Assembly (NCBI GenBank): GCA_012270795.1 | Contig: JAAXHO010000213.1 | Span: forward strand, 18,778 to 82,777 | Source of the DNA: Candidatus Poribacteria bacterium | GTDB taxonomy: Bacteria; Poribacteria; WGA-4E; WGA-3G | Direction: 5' to 3' | Length of the DNA: 64,000 bases | In this document: positions 55,015 through 62,639 of the stretch, piece by piece | Layout of the letters: each line of letters opens with the position of its first letter | How positions within the stretch are numbered: position 1 is the first letter of the stretch | The notes under the pieces: model-generated | The model's input: the letters and a program-made list of their open reading frames with translations, nothing else | Databases searched by the model: none | What the model was told of the DNA's origin: nothing | Made by a program: the position numbers and the translations under genes

Positions 55015-55215
55015 TATTATACCATTTCTGTTTGATAATTTTACACTATTTCGTAGGTCCAAATCAAGAAATCAACGGTATGAATGCTATATAGCATTCC
55101 CCGGGTAGAGCGCAGCGAAACCCGACATGTATTGATTGTGGTTATCCTGTCGGGTTTCGCTGCGCTCTACCCGACCTACGGAAGAATGGAATAAAAATAA
55201 TTAAAATTGGTATAA
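55015..55215. repeat. TATACCATTTCTG element containing GTAGGTCGGGTAG hairpin
   Basis: Ends TATACCATTTCTGTTTGAT and AATTAAAATTGGTATAAG form imperfect inverted repeats around an inner inverted repeat TTTCGTAGGTC..CCCGACATG / GTCGGGTTTCGCTGCGCTCTACCCGACCTACG (partly quoted). The inner module matches 17383-17467 and the family A element. Confidence 0.65.
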
Positions 55216-55258
55216 GTTTCTGCTTGTCCTTTTCCAATGGACATGTTAAACTCATCAC

Positions 55259-56164
55259 ATGAAAGTCTTTATACAGATTGGTCACGGTGTTATCGGTGCT
55301 GTTGTAATATCCTGTGTCTGTATTTGGCAAGCCGGTAGTTACGGTGAAGCAAGGCATACAATCAGCATCATCGGTGCAATAGCGATCCTGATCGCAAGTC
55401 TCTATTTACTCCGCAGTCGATGGGTACGTTGGGGGAGTCGGCAGGTGTGGTTAAAATATCACCAACGACTTGCTTCACTTGGTTTGTGTCTGGTGCTGTT
55501 TCACTCTGCTTTCCAACCGCTTGCGTGGCATTCTTGGCTAACTTTTCTACTTGCCTTGTCAAATTTAGGCACTGGAATTGCCGTGAGTCTAACGGCACGC
55601 AATGTGCGTAAGTTGCTGCTGCGGTGTCACCTTGTGCTTGCCCCGATTTTATTGGTTAGCATTGTCTTTCACGGACAGGCAAAACTCGATCATGATGATT
55701 TCTTTCCCTTGACAGATGTTCACGATGTGCCTTGTGCGAAATGCCATACATCTAAACCCCTACTTTTCCATGTAGAAACAATATATCAACAGGAATTGGA
55801 TACATCTGCAACTATTCCTGAAGACATCCATTGGCGGTTCACACTTCACAACACAGAAATATCCAGCACAGCAAGAATCATTATTAAAGAAGTTGGCGAG
55901 GTTTGGAGCTTAGTTGATAAAGAACTTAACCGCACTTATCATGTTAAGAAAGAGGCAGATCAAATCGCGCTTTACGCTGATTCTCCATATCGCAGTTACA
56001 CATGCATCACCTGCCACGAACATAACACCCCAGAACTGATATCGGCACATGAACTGCATGGGGTTAGCGATTTCCACAGGTGTCTTGTTTGCCATCAAAC
56101 CGAGATTGACGGGATACGATACGGAAGGCAACGTGTTAATTGGGAATATGACCCAAATTGGTAA
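55259..56164 (+). CDS. Membrane protein with three c-type heme (CXXCH) motifs
   Basis: The 301-aa protein has four hydrophobic segments over residues 1-150, in the manner of ferric-reductase-like or cytochrome b561-type membrane domains, then an extracytoplasmic C-terminal part with three CXXCH sites: 'VPCAKCHTS', 'YTCITCHEHN' and 'HRCLVCHQTE'. Histidines between them (FHVETI, ELHGVSDFH) could be distal ligands. It probably transfers electrons between a membrane quinol or flavin site and an outside partner. No strong ribosome-binding site precedes the ATG, and no partner gene is visible. Heme maturation genes are not in the window. Confidence 0.75.
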   Translation: MKVFIQIGHGVIGAVVISCVCIWQAGSYGEARHTISIIGAIAILIASLYLLRSRWVRWGSRQVWLKYHQRLASLGLCLVLFHSAFQPLAWHSWLTFLLALSNLGTGIAVSLTARNVRKLLLRCHLVLAPILLVSIVFHGQAKLDHDDFFPLTDVHDVPCAKCHTSKPLLFHVETIYQQELDTSATIPEDIHWRFTLHNTEISSTARIIIKEVGEVWSLVDKELNRTYHVKKEADQIALYADSPYRSYTCITCHEHNTPELISAHELHGVSDFHRCLVCHQTEIDGIRYGRQRVNWEYDPNW

Positions 56165-56184
56165 TTGTGTCTAAAACGAATTGC

Positions 56185-56310
56185 TAATACCATTTCTATT
56201 TAAGCCCCCCCTTTATCCGACCCCCCAACCCCCGCAAGCGGGGGCTAAGAATAGCAAGCGAGGGGTAAGAAGTCTTTCTAATGGAATATAATTTATTAGA
56301 AATGGTATAA
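56185..56310. repeat. Uninterrupted copy of the TATACCATTTCTA element (empty site)
   Basis: Ends TAATACCATTTCTATTTAAG and TTATTAGAAATGGTATAA enclose a C-rich stretch and GAGGGGTAAGAAGTCTTTCT. In reverse complement this matches the flanks of the element inserted at 21129-21324, so it preserves the pre-insertion arrangement ATTAGAAAGACTTCTTACCCC. Confidence 0.8.
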
Positions 56311-56385
56311 CATACAGACACAAAAAAGGCTTGAATCCGATTAATAAGTAGGACTCAAGCCAAGTTTCAACTATGAACTATTCTA

Positions 56386-56537
56386 ACCTAAGTTGCCACC
56401 TATTATTTGTTGGAGGGGTTTCTAACCCCGATTGATAACAGAAAATAGAAAAACAACGAATTCTGATGCAAATTGTCATAAATTGGGGTTAGAAACCCCT
56501 CCAACAAGAGTATTCTAAAGTAGGTGGCAACTTAGGT
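56386..56537. mobile_element. Miniature inverted-repeat element (family B), second copy
   Basis: 152 bp with ends ACCTAAGTTGCCACCTA and TAGGTGGCAACTTAGGT, and inner inverted arms TTGGAGGGGTTTCTAACCCC. Both sides carry TATTCTA (56379-56385 and 56538-56544), an exact 7-bp duplication. The right one abuts the stop codon of the LamG gene. The interior closely matches 39334-39478 (AACAACGAATT.TGATGC, AAGAGTATTCTAAAG). Confidence 0.88.
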
Positions 56538-56545
56538 TATTCTAA

Positions 56546-57328
56546 TCAGCGTGCTTTGATATCACCCCAGGTTGTGGCGAGCTTGTCTGTCGGTTCAACA
56601 GATAAATATTCACCATCCTTCACTGTATTGATTTCTTCTTTTGACAAAGCACGAGAAAATATATAGTACTCATCCATTAATCCAATAAACCAGCGGTCAT
56701 TTTTGTGTACACCTATACCAGCAGAGACCCCCCAGTTATCCGCAAGTTTTCCGGAACCCGAAATAGAGTTTGTCTCTTCACCATCAATATAAGTTTTGGC
56801 CTCACCACTTTCACTGTCATAAGTGCCTGTAAAATGTACCCACTCATTCGTTTTAATCACTGGCCCCGGATTGATTTCAAAAATTTTTGTCCCCGCGATA
56901 TTACGATGGAACCATCTGAAACCAGCATTACGTATTTCGGCATGAAAAAGTCCACTTGCCTGACCAGTGCCTAACGCGTCAAGTAACTGTTGAGTACCGC
57001 TTGCCCCGGTGTGATTTATCCAAACAGCAAGGGTAATCTCATCAATCGGTACATTTTTAAACTCCGGACCATTCATATCAATATAAGTGCTGCCATTTAA
57101 TTCAATCGCTTTTCCTATCTGTCCATTAACATATTTGGTAGTACCTACTACCATGCCATCGTTTCCTTGGATTGATCCATCTGTGACAGTATCTCCATCA
57201 TCGTCAAAACTATAGTAGACTGATAATGTAGGGTCTTTTAGATCTGCTTGAACTGAGAGCAAAGGCACGCCTATTATTACTAAAATAGCGATATAGATAC
57301 GTATCACTTTAATACTATTAAAACGCAT
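56546..57328 (-). CDS. Secreted LamG-domain (concanavalin-like) protein with KLATTWG tail
   Basis: The 260-aa product has a signal peptide ('VIRIYIAILVIIGVPLLSVQA', partly shown) and one LamG/pentraxin-type jelly-roll domain: 'SVYYSFDDDGDTVTDGSIQ', 'GKAIELNGSTYIDMNG', 'TLAVWINHTGA', 'WVHFTGTYDSESGEAKTY', 'FIGLMDEYYIFSRALSKEEI' (short quotes). Such domains bind carbohydrate or protein on surfaces. The last residues are 'LSVEPTDKLATTWGDIKAR', shared in form with the adjacent LamG paralogue and with the CBM9-like proteins at 19-21 kb. TTTCCTCC on the plus strand gives GGAGG before the ATG. A mobile element abuts its 3' end. Confidence 0.88.
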   Translation of the reverse strand: MRFNSIKVIRIYIAILVIIGVPLLSVQADLKDPTLSVYYSFDDDGDTVTDGSIQGNDGMVVGTTKYVNGQIGKAIELNGSTYIDMNGPEFKNVPIDEITLAVWINHTGASGTQQLLDALGTGQASGLFHAEIRNAGFRWFHRNIAGTKIFEINPGPVIKTNEWVHFTGTYDSESGEAKTYIDGEETNSISGSGKLADNWGVSAGIGVHKNDRWFIGLMDEYYIFSRALSKEEINTVKDGEYLSVEPTDKLATTWGDIKAR

Positions 57329-57350
57329 TTTTTTCCTCCTTTTATATTAC

Positions 57351-57459
57351 AGGACTTACGCATTTTCTTTGAAAGTCCCTTTGATAAGGGGGATTTAGGG
57401 GGTTAAATAACGATTTTTTAACCCCCTAACCCCTTATCAAGGGGGAATGCGTAAGTCCT
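57351..57459. repeat. AGGACTTACGCATT inverted-repeat element
   Basis: Ends AGGACTTACGCATTTTC and GAATGCGTAAGTCCT with inner GGGGGTTA/TAACCCCC stems. A copy with a variant interior is at 59297-59415, and a half-site AACTTACGCATTCCCCC lies at 721-737. Confidence 0.7.
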
Positions 57460-57548
57460 AATATTATTAATTTTGCTATTGGCAATTTTGAAAATGGCTT
57501 GAATTCAGAAAACACCAAATCTAAGCCGTATTTGCACACGTTGTCTAT

Positions 57549-58334
57549 CTAACGATGTGATTTAATGTTACCCCAAGTTGTTGTCAGTTTGTCTGCTGGT
57601 TCTACCGATGTTAGAACACCGTTCATAATATCTGTAATTTCGCTTGCTGACACAGCGCGATTGAATATAAAGTACTCATCTAACATCCCATTAAACCAGC
57701 GGTCGTTCTTATGGTGACCGATTCCTGCAGTAACTCCCCAATTATCTGAACACGGATTTCCAGAACCCGCGGCAGAATGGGTCTCTTCACCATCAATATA
57801 AGTTTTCACTTCATTGCTCTCACTATCATAAGTTCCAGCAAAATGAACCCACGTATTGGCTTCAATTACTGGTCCCGGATTGATATTGAAAACTTCTGCG
57901 TTGTTTCCATCACGATGGAAGAATCTAAAGCCGCCAGAACGTATTTCCATGTGAAAAAGACCGCTGCCGTGGTCTGTCCCGATCGCATCAAGCAATGTTT
58001 GTGGAGATGATGAACCGGTATGGTTGACCCAAACAGCAATAGTGAAACCTTCTACAGGGCCGTTAGTAAATTCAGGTCCGTTCATATCTATCCATGAATC
58101 TGTTTCCAGGACAATAGATTTGCCGTAAACGCCTTCATCCCTAACAACATTTCCTACAATCATACCGTCGTTACCATTGACAGAACCATCTTTGACAACA
58201 TCACCGTCGCCTTCAAAACCGTAGTAAACAGAGATCGTTGGATCACTCAGATCCGCTTGAGCAGAAATCCCACCTGCTACGATAATGACTACAGCAGCAA
58301 GGGCGATATAAGACTTTGTAAAACCTGATCGCAT
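57549..58334 (-). CDS. Secreted LamG-domain protein with KLTTTWG tail
   Basis: This 261-aa paralogue of 56546-57328 has a signal peptide ('YIALAAVVIIVAGGISAQA'), 'TISVYYGFEGDGDVVKDGS', 'GFTIAVWVNHTGSSSP', 'WVHFAGTYDSESNEVKTYID' and 'WFNGMLDEYFIFNRAVSASE'. It ends 'TSVEPADKLTTTWGNIKSHR'. AGGAGAAAATT marks the start. The two genes are tandem in the same direction, separated by a 220-base spacer that holds an AGGACTTACG element, so they arose by duplication. A surface glycan-binding or adhesion role is inferred. Confidence 0.88.
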   Translation of the reverse strand: MRSGFTKSYIALAAVVIIVAGGISAQADLSDPTISVYYGFEGDGDVVKDGSVNGNDGMIVGNVVRDEGVYGKSIVLETDSWIDMNGPEFTNGPVEGFTIAVWVNHTGSSSPQTLLDAIGTDHGSGLFHMEIRSGGFRFFHRDGNNAEVFNINPGPVIEANTWVHFAGTYDSESNEVKTYIDGEETHSAAGSGNPCSDNWGVTAGIGHHKNDRWFNGMLDEYFIFNRAVSASEITDIMNGVLTSVEPADKLTTTWGNIKSHR

Positions 58335-58821
58335 TTTAATTTTCTCCTATGTTGAATAAATTACTAAGATACCCACCTTCTGCAAACAAAATAGCCCGCA
58401 GCAAACTATCCACATGAATAGAGAGCAGATGGGCACGATAAAAAGTTGATGAACACCAGCGATAATCGCCTGTTCGTTAACTGATATATTATTACAATTG
58501 TTAAATTTGTTGAAGGGGGGGGTAAACCGATAGTTAACATAACGGATAATCGGTAAAAGCGCAGAAAGTTCAAGAATAGAACAAAGGTGGAGGTGGTTTA
58601 GATGTATGAGAGTCGTTCTTTTTATATTGCGGTTGCTATAAGCATTTTGCATTTTCGCCATCCTTCCTCTTGTTTGAATATCTGAACCAATACCAATCAA
58701 ACAACAATTATTGTTTAGGATTGTCCAAAAAGGACAAAAGTAGTGGTTTACTTAAAAATAATTTCTACAAGTTTTATTATACACAAAACTTTGAAAATAT
58801 GTCAATAAAAAAATCGCAAGT

Positions 58822-59014
58822 GGGTGTGTAAAGTTTTTGGTATGTGTCTGAACCAGGATTTTCAGGATTATCAGATTTTCAAGATTTACCTCATCAAGGG
58901 TTTTTGATGCGCGTATACGTTTTCTTTTAGAATAGGATTTGATGAGAAAAATCCTGAAAATCTGATAATCCTGAAAATCCTGGTTCAGACACATACCAAA
59001 AACTTTACACACCC
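58822..59014. repeat. Composite inverted repeat: GGGTGTGTAAAG ends around a GTCTGAACC core
   Basis: GGGTGTGTAAAGTTTTTGG and CCAAAAACTTTACACACCC are perfect complements, immediately outside GTCTGAACC/GGTTCAGAC arms (58846-58990). Isolated GGGTGTGTAAAG-type ends occur at about 264, 14366, 16176 and 33740. Confidence 0.75.
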
Positions 59015-59026
59015 AGCCAGATTGCA

Positions 59027-59214
59027 CAGGATTATTTAGTTTTAAGAATTATCAGTTGATGAGTGTTACTATCTGTTTATATCGTAGGTCGGGTAGAGCT
59101 TGCGAAACCCGACAGAAACAAAATGTGTCGGGTTTCGCAAGCTCTACCGACCTACAGATGGTCATATTGAAATGTGAAAAATATAGCAGAAAAACCGAAA
59201 ACTAAATAACCCTG
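59027..59214. mobile_element. Miniature inverted-repeat element (family A), second copy
   Basis: 188 bp with ends CAGGATTATTTAGTTTTA and AAACTAAATAACCCTG. CAGATTGCA flanks both sides (59018-59026 and 59215-59223), an exact 9-bp duplication. The middle holds inverted GTAGGTCGGGTAGAGC modules. The sequence flanking the hairpin (TATCTGTTTATATCGTAGG and CAGATGGTCATATTGAAATG) matches 21129-21324. Confidence 0.88.
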
Positions 59215-59296
59215 CAGATTGCACACAAAGATTGCTTTCAGAATAAGGTTTTGGTATAATAACTCAAAGTGGTTTTATATATGGTGAATTACAAAC

Positions 59297-59415
59297 AGGA
59301 CTTACGCATTTTCTCTTAAAGTCCCCTTGATAGGGGATTTAGGGGGTTAAAAAACCAAATTTCTGCCTATTTTACCCCCCTAACCCCCCGCAAGCGGGGG
59401 GAATGCGTAAGTCCT
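59297..59415. repeat. AGGACTTACGCATT inverted-repeat element, second copy
   Basis: Ends AGGACTTACGCATTTTCTC and GAATGCGTAAGTCCT, with GATTTAGGGGGTTA inside and a GGGGGTTAGGGGGG-like complement. Matches 57351-57459 in ends and arms. Confidence 0.7.
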
Positions 59416-59480
59416 AACAAAATTAAGTTTACACTTTCTGTAGGAGCGATCTTTGAATTGTGACAAAAGAAGGAGAATAA

Positions 59481-60383
59481 ATGCAACCACAATTACCTGA
59501 TGCTCGGAACGAGAATATATTAATACATGTCGGTGGGGAATTGCTGCCCCGTGAGGATGCAAAAATATCGGTGTTTGATAGCCTGGCACAAGGTGGAGAC
59601 GGTGTATGGGAAGGATTACGTATCTATAACGGCAAAATATTTGCCTTGGATGCACACTTAGACCGATTGATAGACTCCGCGCATGCCATGGCGTTTGAAG
59701 GTATACCTTCACGGGAGGAGATCAAAACCGCAATTTTTGAAACACTCCAAGCGAATGGGATGCGCGATGAAGTACATATACGTCTGACACTTAGTCGAGG
59801 CAAAAAGGTAACCTCAAGCATGAATCCGAAGGTTAACGAATACGGCACGTGTCTCATTGTTTTGGCGGAATGGAAAGCACCGATCTATGCCAGTAGCGGT
59901 GTTCGGTTGATTACCTCAGCGATTCGGCGGAATCCAGCGCAGTGTATTGATTCAAAAATACATCACAACAACTTGATTAACAACATTTTGGCAAAAATTG
60001 AGGCAAATGTTGCAGGAGTAGACGATGCAATTATGCTTGATATATTCGGTTTCGTCTCTGAAGCAAACGCTACGAACATCTTTATAGTCAAGCGTGGGCA
60101 AGTACTCACACCCCATGCGGATAGCTGCCTGCCCGGAATTACACGCGGTAACGTCATCCACCTTGCAAATAAAGCACAGATTCCATTAGTAGAACGGAAT
60201 GTCTCTCTAACAGAAGTTTATACAGCAGATGAGATGTTCACAACTGGTACGGTCGGTGAGCTAAGTCCTGTGTTAGAGGTAGATGGCAGGCAGATTGGTA
60301 CAGGAGAACTTGGTCCGATGACAGCGCGTTTGCAGGAACTGTATGCGGAAATGACAGCGCGTGAAGGTGTGCCGATACCGTAG
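59481..60383 (+). CDS. Class IV aminotransferase (branched-chain or D-amino acid type)
   Basis: The 300-aa PLP enzyme has the fold-type IV plan: 'GDGVWEGLRIYNGKIFALD' (substrate pocket), 'HIRLTLSRGKK', the PLP lysine in 'CIDSKIHHNNLINNILA' (about residue 155), the Glu in 'GFVSEANATNIFIV' and 'CLPGITRGNVIHLA'. Family members include IlvE, D-amino acid transaminase and 4-amino-4-deoxychorismate lyase; the first is most common in this length class but I cannot separate them. AAGGAGAATAA precedes ATG. No amino acid operon is adjacent. Confidence 0.88.
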   Translation: MQPQLPDARNENILIHVGGELLPREDAKISVFDSLAQGGDGVWEGLRIYNGKIFALDAHLDRLIDSAHAMAFEGIPSREEIKTAIFETLQANGMRDEVHIRLTLSRGKKVTSSMNPKVNEYGTCLIVLAEWKAPIYASSGVRLITSAIRRNPAQCIDSKIHHNNLINNILAKIEANVAGVDDAIMLDIFGFVSEANATNIFIVKRGQVLTPHADSCLPGITRGNVIHLANKAQIPLVERNVSLTEVYTADEMFTTGTVGELSPVLEVDGRQIGTGELGPMTARLQELYAEMTAREGVPIP

Positions 60384-60386
60384 CAT

Positions 60387-61487
60387 CTATTCCAGTGCTT
60401 TTTGGATTGCAGTCAAGAGAATTGCCTCACCGTCTGTAATGATTAATTCTACTGCCAATACAATTATCGGTAATTCTGCAGAGAAAACCCTTAATTTTTG
60501 TTCGTCTTTTTGCGTTGTAATAACCCATTCTGCATGACAACGTTGCATCCGTTGCTGGATATGAAATAGGTCAGGTTTGGTGTAGACATGGTGGTCAGGA
60601 AATGCAAATAGTTCTATTGCCTCTGGTTGATATTTTTTTAGTGTTGTGACGAATGCGTCAGGATTACCGATACCACACACTGCAAGCAGTCGTTTTCCCG
60701 TTAGGGTTGTAAGTGGTAACGCATCCTGATTTTCCTTTTGATTTAGCCAATAAAGAGATGTTGGTTGGTGGACACTCTGTAAGATGGGTGTATTTTGTGC
60801 AAACTGATTCAGTTCGGTTTTCAAGTCTATTATGTTTATGTTGTCTGCATCAGTCCGCGTGAGTAAAATGATGTCGGCACGTTGTAGTGCAGATATTGGT
60901 TCCCGCAATGTGCCGATAGGTAGTAATGCTCCTGTGCCACAAGGTTGTGTTGCATCAATTGTTACGATGTCAATATCACGTGCAAGTTGACGGTGCTGAA
61001 ACCCGTCGTCAATGATTAATATTTCGCTTTTAAGGCGATTCAGTGCAGTTTTTCCCGCTAAATAACGTTGTTTTCCAACGACTATCGGTATGTCTGTAAG
61101 TTGGCGTGCAAGCATATCCGCTTCATCGCCGCCCTCTTTTCTGCTACACAGTCTATTTCTACCGTCCGAAACAATTGTTACTGCATCATTGCTGTGCCGT
61201 TTATAGCCACTGAGGATCAACGCCATCCGATAACCTCTATTTTTGAGCAGTCTTGCAATTGCAGCGGTTGCTGGTGTTTTACCTGTCCCTCCAACCACGA
61301 TATTGCCAACGCTAATCACTGTGCAAGCTAACTGTTTCTGTTTGAATAAACCAATCGTATAGCAATAATTGCGTGCCAAAATCACAGTACCGTAAAGCCA
61401 ACTAAAGGGGATAAGCAGAATTCGAAAGAGTGTTGGTAGAAAACCACTCTGTTTTGTGGTGATGAAATTATAAATAGCACGTTTCAT
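60387..61487 (-). CDS. lpxK: Tetraacyldisaccharide 4'-kinase
   Basis: The 366-aa enzyme phosphorylates the 4' position of the lipid A disaccharide. It has an N-terminal membrane-associated segment ('LFRILLIPFSWLYGTVILA'), the P-loop 'VGNIVVGGTGKTPATAAIA' (about residues 61-79), 'LIIDDGFQHRQLARDIDIV' with the catalytic DGFQH, and 'RQLTDIPIVVGKQR'. It follows lpxB in the argC-lpxB-lpxK order on the minus strand, 10 bases downstream. Confirms a lipid A-bearing outer membrane. Confidence 0.95.
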   Translation of the reverse strand: MKRAIYNFITTKQSGFLPTLFRILLIPFSWLYGTVILARNYCYTIGLFKQKQLACTVISVGNIVVGGTGKTPATAAIARLLKNRGYRMALILSGYKRHSNDAVTIVSDGRNRLCSRKEGGDEADMLARQLTDIPIVVGKQRYLAGKTALNRLKSEILIIDDGFQHRQLARDIDIVTIDATQPCGTGALLPIGTLREPISALQRADIILLTRTDADNINIIDLKTELNQFAQNTPILQSVHQPTSLYWLNQKENQDALPLTTLTGKRLLAVCGIGNPDAFVTTLKKYQPEAIELFAFPDHHVYTKPDLFHIQQRMQRCHAEWVITTQKDEQKLRVFSAELPIIVLAVELIITDGEAILLTAIQKALE

Positions 61488-61497
61488 AAGGTGTATT

Positions 61498-62637
61498 TTA
61501 TGTCGATGCGGCTTGTTCTAATACTAACTCAGCTGTTCTTTTTGCTGCACCAGACTCACCCAACTGTTTGTGGACAAGACTGAGAGCATCACGTTGTGCA
61601 TCAAGTTTCTCTGGATGGCAGAGAAGGTCTACCGTAGCATTTGTAAGCAAATCGGGGGTAAGTTCTGCTTGAAGAAGTTCGGGAGCAATGCGTCTACCTG
61701 CAATAAGATTTGGCAAACCGCTGTCCTCTAAAGGGGTTAGGGCATTGATAATCCGCCAATTGATCCACGAGGTGCGATAAAGGATAATCATTGGGACACC
61801 AATGCAAGCCGCTTCAAGTGTGGCAGTTCCAGAAGTAATCAGCATCAACGTTGCAGCACGCATGGCGGTATAAGCTTCATCCTTTACGATCTTTATATGC
61901 GGAATACCTTCAACGCTTTCTTTACAGTCGTCAATCAGTTCTTTAGATATACCTGGTGCAAGTGGAAGAACCCATTTAAGATCGGGGAAAAGTAACGAAA
62001 TATTGGCAGCTGCTTCTAACATAACGGGGAAAATACGTTGTACTTCGGAACGTCTACTCCCGGGCATTAGACCTATAACAGGTTCGTTTTTGTGCCATCC
62101 TAGTGTCTCACGTGCTTTTGCTGAGGTCAGATCGGTGTGTGCAAAGTCAACTAACGGGTGTCCAACAAATTTTACCGATGCACCAGCATTCTTATAAAAA
62201 TCTGTTTCAAATGGGAAGATTGAGGCAATGACGTTTGCATACTTAGCGAGTTTTTTTGCTCTGCCAGCACGCCACGCCCACGCTTTTGGGGGAATATAAT
62301 AAACTACTGGGATACCTTGTTTATTCGCAAACTTTGCTAAAGGCATATTAAATTCAGCAAAATCTATAAGAAGCAAGACGTCGGGAGGTTGTTGCCGTAG
62401 TCTCTTTTTCAGTATTGCTTGTTTTTTTAGAAACTTGGGGAGAACAGCAAAGGCATCAACAAAACCCATGACAGCAGAATCGCGTATGTGGATATCAAGA
62501 GCCACACCAGCGGTTTCCATCATGTCGCCACCCATACCGCAAACGGATATTTCTAAACTTTGCGCATTGAGTGCTTGGACGACATGGGAGGCGTGCAGGT
62601 CACCCGAAGGTTCACCTGCAACAATCATTAATTCCAT
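61498..62637 (-). CDS. lpxB: Lipid-A-disaccharide synthase
   Basis: The 379-aa GT19 glycosyltransferase joins UDP-diacylglucosamine and lipid X. Typical segments are 'IVAGEPSGDLHASHVVQAL', 'ICGMGGDMM'-like 'VCGMGGDMMETAGV', 'LIDFAEFNMPLAKFA', 'YYIPPKAWAWRAGRAKKL', 'LMPGSRRSEVQRIFPVML' and 'SGTATLEAACIGVPMIILY'. The ATG lies two bases after the argC stop, and lpxK follows after 10 bases, so these three genes are co-transcribed. The family normally acts at the inner face of the inner membrane. Confidence 0.96.
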   Translation of the reverse strand: MELMIVAGEPSGDLHASHVVQALNAQSLEISVCGMGGDMMETAGVALDIHIRDSAVMGFVDAFAVLPKFLKKQAILKKRLRQQPPDVLLLIDFAEFNMPLAKFANKQGIPVVYYIPPKAWAWRAGRAKKLAKYANVIASIFPFETDFYKNAGASVKFVGHPLVDFAHTDLTSAKARETLGWHKNEPVIGLMPGSRRSEVQRIFPVMLEAAANISLLFPDLKWVLPLAPGISKELIDDCKESVEGIPHIKIVKDEAYTAMRAATLMLITSGTATLEAACIGVPMIILYRTSWINWRIINALTPLEDSGLPNLIAGRRIAPELLQAELTPDLLTNATVDLLCHPEKLDAQRDALSLVHKQLGESGAAKRTAELVLEQAAST

Positions 62638-62639
62638 GA

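Larger units (their letters stand above)
58335..59480. repeat. Repeat-dense intergenic region (1.1 kb), no gene
   Basis: After the divergent LamG leader it holds, in order, a GGGTGTGTAAAG composite (58822-59014) enclosing a GTCTGAACC element (58846-58990), a family A element with 9-bp target duplication (59027-59214), an AGGACTTACGC element (59297-59415) and a TGTAGGAGCGATC half-site (59440). The short track ORFs here have no start context and overlap repeats. Confidence 0.6.

Noticed and set aside
58347-58700. 117-aa minus-strand ORF upstream of the LamG gene
   Set aside because: No ribosome-binding site, unusual composition, and lies in the leader and repeat region.
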